Part shown: in pieces, positions 36,077 to 44,873 of the stretch
Layout of the letters: each line of letters starts with the position of its first letter
How positions within the stretch are numbered: position 1 is the first letter of the stretch
Source of the DNA: Gaetbulibacter_B jejuensis
GTDB lineage: Bacteria; Bacteroidota; Bacteroidia; Flavobacteriales; Flavobacteriaceae
Assembly: GCF_039524015.1 (NCBI RefSeq)
Contig: NZ_BAAAGF010000003.1
Location: 62,001 to 126,000 of the forward strand
Direction of reading: 5' to 3'
DNA: 64,000 nucleotides
Position numbers and translations under genes: made by a program
The notes under the pieces: model-generated
What the model was told of the DNA's origin: nothing
Database searches by the model: none
What the model saw: only the letters and a program-made list of their open reading frames with translations

Positions 36077-36649
36077 ATGAAATCACTGTTTAAAAAAAGC
36101 ATGTTACCTCTAGTACTGGTAATAGCAGTATCAACATCTTATAGTCAAACGCGAAGAAGTACAATTAATGAAAATAGCAGAACTTCAACTAGTACAAGAA
36201 TTTCAAGTTCTAGAGTGACTTATAAAAAAGAAAAGACAAAAGTTGAATCGGTAAGAACTATACCTAATAGAACTGTTTTAAAGCATAATGGACAAAGCTA
36301 TTATTATGATAACAACAAGTATTATACACTCTCAAGAGGTCGTTATATTGTAATTGCTCCAAAAGTAGGTTTTAAAATAAAAGTATTACCTACTAACCAT
36401 AAACGTATCAGCCATAGAGGGTTTAATTATTATTATGCTAACGGTATATTTTATGTTCACTTAAACAATGAATATGAAGTGGTTGACCCAGAAGTAGGAA
36501 CCATTGTAAGTGAATTACCTTCTGGTTATGAAAAGGTAGTAATTGACGGTCTTACATACTATGAATATGCAAATATTTTATACGAAAAGATACAAGTCAA
36601 TGGTACAAGAGCTTATGAAGTTGTAGGTATTATAGATATAGCTTCTTAG
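36077..36649 (+). CDS. Secreted DUF6515-like protein with Tyr-rich repeats
   Basis: A 190-residue exported protein; signal peptide MLPLVLVIAVSTSYSQ after a basic start, then a Ser/Thr/Arg-rich linker (residues 25-60). Three short repeats follow, each with a glycine/tyrosine-rich hairpin: HNGQSYYYDNNKYYTLSRGRY, HRGFNYYYANGIFYVHLNNEY and IDGLTYYEYANILYEKIQV, separated by a P-x-V-G-x-x-V-x-x-LP linker. The pattern matches the DUF6515 family of cell-envelope proteins. No enzyme motif is present. It is monocistronic with a terminator 36 bases after the stop. Confidence 0.8.
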   Translation: MKSLFKKSMLPLVLVIAVSTSYSQTRRSTINENSRTSTSTRISSSRVTYKKEKTKVESVRTIPNRTVLKHNGQSYYYDNNKYYTLSRGRYIVIAPKVGFKIKVLPTNHKRISHRGFNYYYANGIFYVHLNNEYEVVDPEVGTIVSELPSGYEKVVIDGLTYYEYANILYEKIQVNGTRAYEVVGIIDIAS

Positions 36650-36685
36650 AAGATTTTTTTATTAAGATTGGTTAGTTTTTTTAAA

Positions 36686-36724
36686 AAAAAGCCAGTTAGT
36701 TTATTAATTTCTAACTGGCTTTTT
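36686..36724. terminator. Bidirectional terminator
   Basis: Stem AAAAAGCCAGTTAG / CTAACTGGCTTTTT with an 11-nt loop, between the DUF6515 gene and the convergent giant T9SS gene, so it serves both. Confidence 0.9.
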
Positions 36725-36742
36725 ATGTATTCAAGTTTTTTA

Positions 36743-39700
36743 TTACTTCTTAACAATCTTCATTGCAATGTTTAACTCTGGGATATTTAAAATATAAATA
36801 CCTGATGCTAATGCCGACATATTTCCTAGGGTTGTTCTACCATTAGTTAATGTCATTTCTTTACTGTACACTGTAGTTCCTAATAGGTTTACTATTTGAA
36901 CAGTAGATTGAACCGAAGTTGGTAAGCTAATTACTAAATTCAATTCGCTATTAAATGGAAGTGGAAATACTTTCACTTTACTTGTATTAGCGGTAAGGTC
37001 TTCAACGCTAAGTGTAGGTCCTTGGTTACCTGGTGAACCAATAGCAGGTTCTCCCATATCGTTACCAGCTGTAGCAACTGGAGCGTAAGGTGCTTCTCCA
37101 ATAATACTAAAACCTCCTTTTTCAACATCATAAGACTGTCCAGGGTAAGCTGCCGTATCAGGATATGCTTCGGCATCAACAATAGTTCCTACAGTTAAAG
37201 GATTTCCAATCCATAGTGTTACCATATCACCACCACCAGAAAGACCAGCACCAGCGTATGTACCTATTTGCACATCAGTAAGATTATAAACTCCTCCCCA
37301 AATAGTGATAAAGTTAGCTGTATCAGCAGCATCGATAGCTACAACAGACTCTCCTGGTTGTATTGAAGTAATACCACTTATTAATACAGCAGAAGCAGGA
37401 TCTTGTGAATCATCATCAAAATATAATCCTCCCAAAGTTGGTGTCCAAGCTACTGGTCCGTTATTAGTAATTTCAAACCAGTCTGCTGTAAGGTTGCTAC
37501 CATCACCATTCCCTGGCCATATCTCAGTAATGTTTAAGATTGGACCAACAGGTTTATTGTATGCGTTAGGTGTGTTGATCGCTTCTCCTTCTACAGGAGT
37601 ACCATCAGTAAAGCCTATAAGACCTTCACCATCAAAGTCATTTCTCATCCAATCAGCAGTAGTATCAGTATCTACACCATTAGGAATACGAGAGGCACCA
37701 CCAACTTGAAAACCAACACCATCAAAGTTTGGGTCTAAATCTAAAGCATATACTAAGTCAGTTGCTCCACCATCTGAACTTGCAATACCATCTACAATTG
37801 TATCCCAATACTCAACATCAATAACACCATCGTCATTAGTATCAATATCGTCACCAATAACTCCTGTAAAGTTTTCAACTAATAATAAAGTTATTGTTCC
37901 GTTTTCAATAATATTTGCTTGTAAAGGTGTAGTCCAAAATCCGTTTTCGTCAGTAGTTCCCAAAGTAAACGTACCATCATCTATTAATCCTGTTGAACCG
38001 CTATCACCTTCGATTTCTACGACAGTATATGCTGAGTAATCAGTGAAAGGATCTCCATAGATTTCAATATATTCAGCAGTATCACCACCTGTGTGGTCAG
38101 CCACAAATTCATTGATAACAGGTGTATTAATCATTGGTTCAGTTACAGTTCCTAGTGTTACTGTATCACTTCTAAACTTTTTCCATTCAGCACGATGGTC
38201 TTTGTTTTCAGTTCCATCATTATAAATAACTGTAGCTCCTAAATCTACTAATAGCTTCACAGTAGCAGTATCACCATCAATACCCATAAAGGTTGAGCTT
38301 GGTAATGCTACTAAACCTTCAAAAGAACCACCAGTATTTAACGCTGACAAATCAGCACTTCTTAATTCTGGCGTGTCCATTGCATTACCAGTCCATGTGT
38401 ATAATTTAAAGTCTGTTTGCACACTAAATGGTCCACCAATTAATATACATCCATCAGCATTACACTCCATGGTTCTTAAACTTCTTCCGTTTAAATCAAT
38501 TAAAATAGGAGCTCCAAAAGTAGCAGAACCATCTGCCATTCCTGGTAAACTGGTAAAATTAGTAACAGGAATTACAATTGCTTTTCCTTCTGAAGTTGAA
38601 CTACGCAATCCCAAATAAGCTGTTGTTGTACTATTTGGAGCTAAAGCTAATGCTTCAATTTCTAATATTGTACTCAAACCAAAAAAGTTAGCGCCTAAGC
38701 CATGAGAATTGCTGGCATCCCAAGCTAATAGGTCATTATGTAAACTCGTGTATTTATCGCCATAGGTAAGGATAGAAGTAGCTCCAGTTCCTGATAGAGT
38801 AGTAGTGAATATTAGAGATCTATCTTCTTCTGAAGTAGACCCAATCCAATAGATTGTGCTTCCTAGTTGAAACGACCCTTCCAAATCAGCTTCTTCAGTA
38901 ATACCAAGTGCAGTATTAAAATCTATTTCTTGAACTGGTAATCCTGAGTGATTTCCGTTGTATAACCTTAAGGTTTGGTCTTCGTCATCACCAATCCAAA
39001 TGTAATCAGTATCTATAGCAATACCTGTTGAACCATCAGACGCTCCTGTATGAAAACGACTTGTAGATGCTACTACAGAAGCTTCAGAAGCTGCATAACT
39101 AATGGTATAAGTTGCTGTATTCATATCAGTATCTTCAACAGTAACTGTAATAGTGGTAAACCCTAAAGCAATAGGAGTGATGGTAAGTTGGCGTTCGCCA
39201 TTAGTTCCTGTTAATACTAAATTGGTATTAGGCACTATAGCTTCGTCGCTGCTAGTTGCTGTTACTACTAAATCGGCTAGTGGAGTTTCAGCATCAGCAA
39301 TTATGAAAGGAATACCTATTGTACTAGCAGGATCGGTAGGGTCATTAATTACACCACTTACATAACCAGCATTTGTTTGCGGAAGGTTTAAATAGGATGT
39401 TAAACTAGCTGTATTTACTTCAATAGTAAGGCTTGAAGGTGCTAATGGACCCATATTACCAGGAGACCCAACAGCCGATTCATTCATATCGTTACCAGAG
39501 GTAGCCACAGGTTCATAAGGTAACTCACCAATAACACTAAAGTCGCCTTTAGTAACGTCATAAGACTGACCAGGATTAAATTCGGTATCAGGATAGGCTT
39601 CAACATCTACAATAGTACTTGCATCCACAGGAGCTCCAACACTCATAAATAGTGTTACAGCGTCTCCGCCACCACCAAGACCAGCACCAGAGTAGGTACC

Positions 39701-40582
39701 AATTTGAACATTTGTTAAGTTATAATACGCTCCCCAAACTGCGATAAACTCTGCAGTATCTGTATCGTCAATAGCTATCACAGCCTCACCAGGTTGAATA
39801 CTAGCGATTCCGCTAATAAGCGCAGCATCTAAAGGATCTTCAGAAACATCATCAAAGTAAAGGTCTCCAGATGCAGGAGTCCATAGTCCAGGGCCTAAGT
39901 TGGTGATTTCAAACCAATCTGCAGTAAGGTTATCGCCTTCACCATTCCCAGGCCATATTTCGGTGATTTGTAAATTTGGTAGAGCAGGACCCATATTACC
40001 AGGAGACCCAACAGCCGATTCATACATATCATTACCTGCTGTAGCTACAGGTTCATAAGGTAGCTCACCAATAACACTAAAGTCGCCTTTAGTAACGTCA
40101 TAAGACTGACCAGGATTAAATTCGGTATCAGGATAGGCTTTAACATCTACAATAGTACTTGCATCTACAGGAGCTCCAATGCTCATAAATAGTGTTACAG
40201 CGTCTCCGCCACCACCAAGACCAGCACCAGAGTAGGTACCAATTTGAACATTTGTTAAGTTGTAGTATGCTCCCCAAATTGCGATAAACTCTGCAGTATC
40301 TGTATCGTCAATAGCTATTACAGCTTCACCAGGTTGAATACTAGTGATTCCGCTAATAAGCGCAGCATCTAAAGGGTCTTCAGAAACATCATCAAAGTAG
40401 AGGTCACCCATAGCAGGTGTCCAAGCAACATCACCAACATTGGTGATTTCAAACCAATCGGCAGTAAGATTATCACCATCGCCATTTCCAGGCCATATTT
40501 CAGTAATCTGTAAGGAAACCTGCGAGAAACCAGCAAAATAAGTCAATAACAGGGCACTAAAAAGTGTAATTTTTTTGTACAT
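36743..40582 (-). CDS. Giant T9SS-secreted lamin-tail-domain protein
   Basis: A 1279-residue surface protein with signal peptide (LFSALLLTYFAGFSQ). Residues about 21-200 and 201-380 are near-identical lamin-tail-like units (LQITEIWPGNGDGDNLTADW, GLGGGGDAVTLF, YPDTEFNPGQSYDVTKGDFS). A third, diverged unit lies at about 1025-1205. Between them are an Ig-like stretch (385-500), a phytase-like beta-propeller region (about 500-800, with DGSTGIAIDTDYIWIGDDEDQ) and another LTD-like domain (840-1010). The last about 75 residues are a type A T9SS sorting domain (VFPLPFNSELNLVIS, LASGIYILNI). It is cell-surface or secreted; the phytase-like part suggests an esterase role but no active site is certain. 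Confidence 0.9.
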   Translation of the reverse strand: MYKKITLFSALLLTYFAGFSQVSLQITEIWPGNGDGDNLTADWFEITNVGDVAWTPAMGDLYFDDVSEDPLDAALISGITSIQPGEAVIAIDDTDTAEFIAIWGAYYNLTNVQIGTYSGAGLGGGGDAVTLFMSIGAPVDASTIVDVKAYPDTEFNPGQSYDVTKGDFSVIGELPYEPVATAGNDMYESAVGSPGNMGPALPNLQITEIWPGNGEGDNLTADWFEITNLGPGLWTPASGDLYFDDVSEDPLDAALISGIASIQPGEAVIAIDDTDTAEFIAVWGAYYNLTNVQIGTYSGAGLGGGGDAVTLFMSVGAPVDASTIVDVEAYPDTEFNPGQSYDVTKGDFSVIGELPYEPVATSGNDMNESAVGSPGNMGPLAPSSLTIEVNTASLTSYLNLPQTNAGYVSGVINDPTDPASTIGIPFIIADAETPLADLVVTATSSDEAIVPNTNLVLTGTNGERQLTITPIALGFTTITVTVEDTDMNTATYTISYAASEASVVASTSRFHTGASDGSTGIAIDTDYIWIGDDEDQTLRLYNGNHSGLPVQEIDFNTALGITEEADLEGSFQLGSTIYWIGSTSEEDRSLIFTTTLSGTGATSILTYGDKYTSLHNDLLAWDASNSHGLGANFFGLSTILEIEALALAPNSTTTAYLGLRSSTSEGKAIVIPVTNFTSLPGMADGSATFGAPILIDLNGRSLRTMECNADGCILIGGPFSVQTDFKLYTWTGNAMDTPELRSADLSALNTGGSFEGLVALPSSTFMGIDGDTATVKLLVDLGATVIYNDGTENKDHRAEWKKFRSDTVTLGTVTEPMINTPVINEFVADHTGGDTAEYIEIYGDPFTDYSAYTVVEIEGDSGSTGLIDDGTFTLGTTDENGFWTTPLQANIIENGTITLLLVENFTGVIGDDIDTNDDGVIDVEYWDTIVDGIASSDGGATDLVYALDLDPNFDGVGFQVGGASRIPNGVDTDTTADWMRNDFDGEGLIGFTDGTPVEGEAINTPNAYNKPVGPILNITEIWPGNGDGSNLTADWFEITNNGPVAWTPTLGGLYFDDDSQDPASAVLISGITSIQPGESVVAIDAADTANFITIWGGVYNLTDVQIGTYAGAGLSGGGDMVTLWIGNPLTVGTIVDAEAYPDTAAYPGQSYDVEKGGFSIIGEAPYAPVATAGNDMGEPAIGSPGNQGPTLSVEDLTANTSKVKVFPLPFNSELNLVISLPTSVQSTVQIVNLLGTTVYSKEMTLTNGRTTLGNMSALASGIYILNIPELNIAMKIVKK
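37016..37540. repeat. Third, diverged LTD repeat in coding DNA
   Basis: This coding segment aligns in order with the tandem units at 39447-40513: CCTGG/GAACC, AACAATAGT, GGAGCT-type linkers and CAGTAATG...CCATATCTCAGTAAT. It encodes the C-terminal LTD unit of the giant protein. It is clearly more diverged than the N-terminal pair. Confidence 0.6.
39447..40513. repeat. Tandem 540-bp duplication in the giant gene
   Basis: Two adjacent 540-base units (39447-39986 and 39987 to about 40513) are almost identical over long stretches, for example TTACCAGGAGACCCAACAGC and CACCACCAAGACCAGCACCA. They encode two 180-residue lamin-tail units in frame. The high DNA identity implies recent duplication or gene conversion. 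Confidence 0.9.
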
Positions 40583-41016
40583 AATGTTTGTTTTGGATTA
40601 AATGCTGAAATTACTCGTGACATATTATTACAATTGTAACTAAACATTATGTATTGGTTAACTACAGAGATTTTTGAGTTAAATAATTGTTGTGTAGTAT
40701 ATAATACACAATACTAATAGATTAAATGGCATTAGTAAACTGTAAAGCTTGTAGTTTGAAGTTTGTTAGCAGTATTGATTAAGTAAAGAATAGGTTAATA
40801 CTATATAAAATTCTATTTTACATAATATAAATTATAAGACATTTAATTTATTTGAGTAAAGTAGTAATAGAACTTTGAATTTTGGTTTATAGCTACAGTA
40901 ATTATTTATAGCTACAGTAATTATTTATAGCTACAGTAATTATGAATAGCTATCTTTCCCGTATTTGATAAAATGTACGTTTCAAAATGTTTTACGCGAT
41001 TCTCGTGAACTTTATA
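40583..41016. other. Intergenic region with a 3x19-bp tandem repeat
   Basis: No gene is seen. Three perfect head-to-tail copies of TTTATAGCTACAGTAATTA lie at 40886-40942. The unit count is too small and there are no spacers, so it is not a CRISPR array. The rest is AT-rich and contains the upstream region of the giant gene and the 3' side of the DUF488 operon. Confidence 0.7.
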
Positions 41017-41613
41017 CTAATACCAACCAGACAATTGTAGATAGCACCTGTTTTCGCCACCTTGTCCATTCCACCACTTAGCTAAAGAAACTCTTATTAT
41101 AGTACCTGCTGGTATTATGGAAATAGGTGGAACAACTCCTTTGTATTTAATTTTTTTGTTTGTTCTAAATAGAGGTCTTTGGTAAATGTAGTATTGACTT
41201 CCATCCCAATGCAAATCTTGATTACATATCCAGAAACCGACACTATTATTTGGCAAATTGTTTGGATTATTAAGATAACCACTACCGTTTGTCCAACTTA
41301 ATCTTCCTCCATATAACACATTAAAATCTCCATTCCAAATTAAACAATTTTGAATAATATAATTAACAAGGTTAGGTATATTTCGAACAAGACCATTATT
41401 TCTATATATCCATACATCTTCTACATGTGGTGGTAAAGATGGTCTGTTGTAATAATCCAAATCCCAAATTTGACCTATTTGATAGGGAGCATTTAAAGGC
41501 TGATAGGTTCCTATTGTAGTCATTAGTCTAACAAACCTATTAGTTGCTATTTCTATACCACCAATACAAAAATTTTTTCCCCAAAGTGTTTTTGATGTTA
41601 TAAGTACTTCCAA
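41017..41613 (-). CDS. Dual OB-domain (DuOB) protein
   Basis: A 198-residue protein without signal or membrane helix. It resembles the dual-OB-containing family that accompanies DUF488 genes: ITSKTLWGKNFCIGGIEIAT, RFVRLMTTIGTYQPLNAPYQ, IGQIWDLDY, PSLPPHVEDVWIY, VGFWICNQDLHWDG and at the end IRVSLAKWWNGQGGENRCYL. Two beta-barrel halves are apparent. OB folds commonly bind nucleic acid or nucleotides; no catalytic motif is visible. The only start upstream of the conserved N-terminus is TTG at 41613, two bases after the stop of the DUF488 gene, so translation is probably coupled. Function is unknown. Confidence 0.65.
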   Translation of the reverse strand: MEVLITSKTLWGKNFCIGGIEIATNRFVRLMTTIGTYQPLNAPYQIGQIWDLDYYNRPSLPPHVEDVWIYRNNGLVRNIPNLVNYIIQNCLIWNGDFNVLYGGRLSWTNGSGYLNNPNNLPNNSVGFWICNQDLHWDGSQYYIYQRPLFRTNKKIKYKGVVPPISIIPAGTIIRVSLAKWWNGQGGENRCYLQLSGWY

Positions 41614-41615
41614 TA

Positions 41616-42095
41616 TTAGATATTTTTAATATTGTACTTGAAATCATTATTCAATTTGTCTGCAACTATTGACCTGTGACATGCATTGTGTGATTCTTCA
41701 ACGCAAAACAATACTACATTATTTGAGCTTGATTTTTTTAGTTCGTATAAAAAATCATTAAAGTTAAAATAATTAAGAATCTGTTTTTTATACTCTTTAA
41801 TAAATACCTGTCCTAATGTTTTTCTATCTCTTTTTAGCTCCTGATTATTTAAGTCCGCTAACTTTTGTAACTCTCTAATTTCTTTTGTTGGTGCTAAATC
41901 TAGGAAATGAAAATATTTTATTCCTAAATCGCTTAATTTATTTTGAAGCCTTTTACTATTAACAAAAGAATATTTTGAACCTCTTACACCACGCCTTTGA
42001 CGAATATCACAAAATGTATCTATATTATTATTTAGTAGTTTATCAAAAAATTCTTTTTCAGTGGAATTATAGACGCCAATAGTGTGAAAGTTCAT
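41616..42095 (-). CDS. DUF488-family protein, second copy
   Basis: A 159-residue cytoplasmic protein of the DUF488 family, strongly diverged from its neighbour. Matching landmarks are TIGVYNSTEKEFFDKLL near the N-terminus, DTFCDIRQRRGVRGSKY, LGIKYFHFLDLAPTKEI, VFIKEYKKQI, and the C-terminal FCVEESHNACHRSIVADKL with the family CHR motif. The paired cysteine motif (Cys about ten residues before Cys-His-Arg) suggests a thiol- or metal-based active site, but no reaction is established. It starts eight bases after the first DUF488 gene. Confidence 0.8.
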   Translation of the reverse strand: MNFHTIGVYNSTEKEFFDKLLNNNIDTFCDIRQRRGVRGSKYSFVNSKRLQNKLSDLGIKYFHFLDLAPTKEIRELQKLADLNNQELKRDRKTLGQVFIKEYKKQILNYFNFNDFLYELKKSSSNNVVLFCVEESHNACHRSIVADKLNNDFKYNIKNI

Positions 42096-42103
42096 ATAGT
42101 ATT

Positions 42104-42643
42104 TTAAATATAAGTTTTTCTAGATGTTAAGCCATTTTCACCAAATAAATTTTCAATATTTTTTCCTTTAGTAAGCTCATCTATTACTACTTTTTGTTCT
42201 TTTATTTTATTTGGTACAATGTGTTTAATAGAAATATTATGCTTTAACAATTCTTGTCCAATTAGTTTACTTCTATGACATTCACTAGGATTCGATTCAC
42301 TGCACATTAGAGCAATTTTCATATTTTCTTCATTTGCTTCAACTAAAACTTTAATTGCTTCTTGAAAAAATTTTTTTGTTGCTATTTTAGAATAATCAAC
42401 TTTACCATTTGTATAACAAGTTTGATCTTTTGGTAATCCACCTAATTGCTCACCTGCATAAATATAAGTTATAGAATGTTCTTTTAAATCCTCTTGTAAG
42501 AGAGGTCTATTAAATTGTGGGTTAAATTTTGATAATGGAGACGACCTAACATCAAATAAATATTCAATATCATATTTAATTAATTCATCAATGAATGAAT
42601 CAATTTTTTTATTTCCATGACCTATAGAATATATTGTACTCAT
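42104..42643 (-). CDS. DUF488-family protein, first copy
   Basis: A 179-residue DUF488 protein. Typical features are YSIGHGNKKIDSFIDEL at the start, LFDVRSSPLSKFNPQFNRP, ITYIYAGEQLGGLP and the C-terminal ALMCSESNPSECHRS with the Cys...CHR motif. DUF488 proteins are common near defence or nucleic-acid-modification genes, but their chemistry is unproven. Two adjacent ATGs are possible (42646 and 42643). A well-formed promoter ends four to seven bases upstream, so the mRNA is probably leaderless. It heads the DUF488-DUF488-DuOB operon. Confidence 0.85.
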   Translation of the reverse strand: MSTIYSIGHGNKKIDSFIDELIKYDIEYLFDVRSSPLSKFNPQFNRPLLQEDLKEHSITYIYAGEQLGGLPKDQTCYTNGKVDYSKIATKKFFQEAIKVLVEANEENMKIALMCSESNPSECHRSKLIGQELLKHNISIKHIVPNKIKEQKVVIDELTKGKNIENLFGENGLTSRKTYI

Positions 42644-42650
42644 CATATCT

Positions 42651-42680
42651 CAAAGTTAAGATTTAAACTTTGTATATCAA
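42651..42680 (-). promoter_or_regulatory. Bacteroidota promoter of the DUF488-DuOB operon
   Basis: On the minus strand, TTG (42678-42680) is followed after exactly 19 bases by TAACTTTG (42651-42658), which matches the TTG-N17-23-TAnnTTTG consensus. Transcription should begin about 5-7 bases past the -7 box, on or within a few bases of the ATG at 42643/42646, predicting a leaderless transcript. Confidence 0.6.
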
Positions 42681-43043
42681 AACTCATTCCACACATATTG
42701 TACTTCCCTCCTACGTCGTCGCATAAAGAGTGTTTACTCGCACACGCTATTTTAATAAATAGGTGCTCGTAAACCCTTCGGGTTTCATTAACATCGTAAA
42801 GAAACTTTTGAAATAAAATTTTATAAAGAAATTGAGTCTAAACTTTAGCTTTTATCCAAAGCTCAAGTTACATAACGCGAGAACATTATAACACAAAAGT
42901 AATATGTGTGAAATATAGCGGATAGAAACTTAAAATCCTATTCTGTGATTTATATCAACAATAATTATGTAACAGCTTTTTTAAGTGCTATAGAAATTAT
43001 ATTTAAGGTATTTGATATAAGGCTTGATCAAGACTATTTAAAA
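42681..43043. other. Intergenic region upstream of the DUF488 operon
   Basis: No credible gene. It contains a short hairpin AAACCC-TTC-GGGTTT near 42773-42787 and a locally GC-richer, CG-containing stretch (42705-42760), but nothing that I can name. It also covers the 3' side of the CocE-like gene. Confidence 0.45.
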
Positions 43044-44858
43044 TCAATGTTTATGTATAGGAATGTTAATGTAACTATCATTATACCACCTAATTGTTAA
43101 AGGTTCTTTAGCATCTTTAATGGTTTCGTTGCTTACGTCTTTTCCAGTACCATAGTTTATTTGTGAAAAAGGATGTTTTACTCCATTAACAAGAACAACT
43201 ATTCGACTTCCTTTTTTTAGCATCTTACTTGTCATTCTAAAATTACTAATAGGTATTGCGGTCTTTTCATTTGGTGCTAACAAGTTTCTGTTTTCAATGT
43301 CTTTAGACATACTTGCTCTGGTTGTAAATGGCAGTGTTAAACTAAAAAAGTGGCCATCAGCGGTTTGTTCATAAAGCAACACATTACAATCAAAATCCTT
43401 TTTATTGATAGACAGATTTAAAACGCCACTTATCGCTCCTGTAAGCTCTGTATCTTCTTCAAAGGGTTCTGTTGCAAACGAGAAGCCTTGACCTACCGTT
43501 AAGGTATTTGATACAAGGTTACGATTACCACTTAAATTCCAAGAGAATTGACTACGATCAGACATATCAATTGTTTGTTCAATATAACTTGAGGCATCAG
43601 CAGTGTGAGCTAAACTAAAGTGTTCATTGACACCTAGATTTCCTGTGTCATAAGTCGACTTAAACGCTACACCAGAACGTTGCTGACTTAAATACACCTT
43701 TAAAGTATCTGTAGCTATTTTATCTAATGAAGCTGCATGTTTCCAAGTATTGGTGCCCATGACTTGATAATTGATTTTATCCTTTAACAAAGCAGGTTTA
43801 TTGGCACCTTTAAAAATGTAATCAAACCATTGAAAGATGAGGGCTTTAATATCTATTTGAGCTACTGGGTCTATATCATAACCTAGAATGTGTTTTTCTG
43901 GATGTTCTTGCGCTCCAAAATGTGAATAAGGTCCTATTAAAAGGTACTGCTCAGCATTGGTATGGTATTGATAATGGGATTTTAAATAGTGCATTGTTCC
44001 AAATTGTCCACCATCATAATACCCTGTAGTACTTAAGATAGGTATATCTATTTTAGCAAAATCTGTTTTGTTATACAGAGTCATACCTTTCCAGTAATTG
44101 TCAAATGTTGGATGTTTTAATTTTTCATTGAATCCTGGATTTGGAAGACCATCTAAACTATCTAAACGTTTATAAGCAACACCTTTTTTATACCAATTTA
44201 AATATAACTCATTCCAGCGTTTACCATTATAATACGAAGTGGTATCGAGGGTTTTGTTATTGGTTACATAATGCCACCAAGGATAATGAAAGTTAAAATA
44301 AACACCATTTTCCATAGGTTCAGCAATACCAGGAGCCGCAGCTACTGAAGGTACAATAGTTTTTAAAGCTGGATGTACTTTTTCTTTCATTGAAGCCCAC
44401 TGTACAAAGCCAGCATAACTACCACCATACATACCCACTTTGCCATTGCTCCACTCTTGCTTTGCAATCCAATCAATAACATCATAAACATCGTTACCCT
44501 CATGTACATAAGGTGTTATTGTATTTGGACTTAAATGTTTTCCTCGAGTGTATGACACCACACCTACATAGCCTTTATCGGCTGCTTCATAAGCTCTATT
44601 GATATCATCTTTACGCGTATATATGGTATGGAATAGTATGGTTGGTTGTGGTTTTGTTTCTGCTTTACTCCTAACAATTATAGCAGATATTTTTGCACCA
44701 TCTCTAGTGGTGATTAGTACAGAGTCTTGTACCAAATATGCTTTACCTTCTCTATTTACGGTTCTAGGTTCTTGTTGCGCTTCGGTTATTGAATTACAAG
44801 CAACCAACACTAATAGCAGTAAAAAAATTATGCCCTTTAATAGTTTAAATACTCTCAT
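43044..44858 (-). CDS. CocE/NonD-family hydrolase lipoprotein
   Basis: A 604-residue lipoprotein (LLLLVLVACNSITEAQ, cysteine near residue 21). The N-terminal alpha/beta-hydrolase (Peptidase_S15) domain has the nucleophile elbow GMYGGSYAGFVQWAS, the acid region STTGYYDGGQFG, and His in LLIGPYSHFGAQ. The C-terminal jelly-roll (residues about 390-600) is the X-Pro dipeptidyl-peptidase C domain (LSQQRSGVAF, GAISGVLNLSINKKDFD). It should cleave an acyl or peptide bond in the periplasm or on the surface. It follows the lipoprotein gene by 15 bases. Confidence 0.9.
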   Translation of the reverse strand: MRVFKLLKGIIFLLLLVLVACNSITEAQQEPRTVNREGKAYLVQDSVLITTRDGAKISAIIVRSKAETKPQPTILFHTIYTRKDDINRAYEAADKGYVGVVSYTRGKHLSPNTITPYVHEGNDVYDVIDWIAKQEWSNGKVGMYGGSYAGFVQWASMKEKVHPALKTIVPSVAAAPGIAEPMENGVYFNFHYPWWHYVTNNKTLDTTSYYNGKRWNELYLNWYKKGVAYKRLDSLDGLPNPGFNEKLKHPTFDNYWKGMTLYNKTDFAKIDIPILSTTGYYDGGQFGTMHYLKSHYQYHTNAEQYLLIGPYSHFGAQEHPEKHILGYDIDPVAQIDIKALIFQWFDYIFKGANKPALLKDKINYQVMGTNTWKHAASLDKIATDTLKVYLSQQRSGVAFKSTYDTGNLGVNEHFSLAHTADASSYIEQTIDMSDRSQFSWNLSGNRNLVSNTLTVGQGFSFATEPFEEDTELTGAISGVLNLSINKKDFDCNVLLYEQTADGHFFSLTLPFTTRASMSKDIENRNLLAPNEKTAIPISNFRMTSKMLKKGSRIVVLVNGVKHPFSQINYGTGKDVSNETIKDAKEPLTIRWYNDSYINIPIHKH

Positions 44859-44873
44859 TTAATTGTATTGGTT

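Noticed and set aside
37305..37709. A 134-residue frame on the plus strand inside the giant gene
   Set aside because: It is antisense to a well-supported repeat-rich protein, has no signal, family motif or start context, and similar antisense frames arise in the other repeat units.
40886..40942. Possible CRISPR-like repeats
   Set aside because: The three units are contiguous with no spacers and no cas gene is present.
42681..43043. Possible small RNA or gene in the locally GC-richer stretch
   Set aside because: No open frame with a plausible start, no convincing fold and no flanking promoter or terminator were found.
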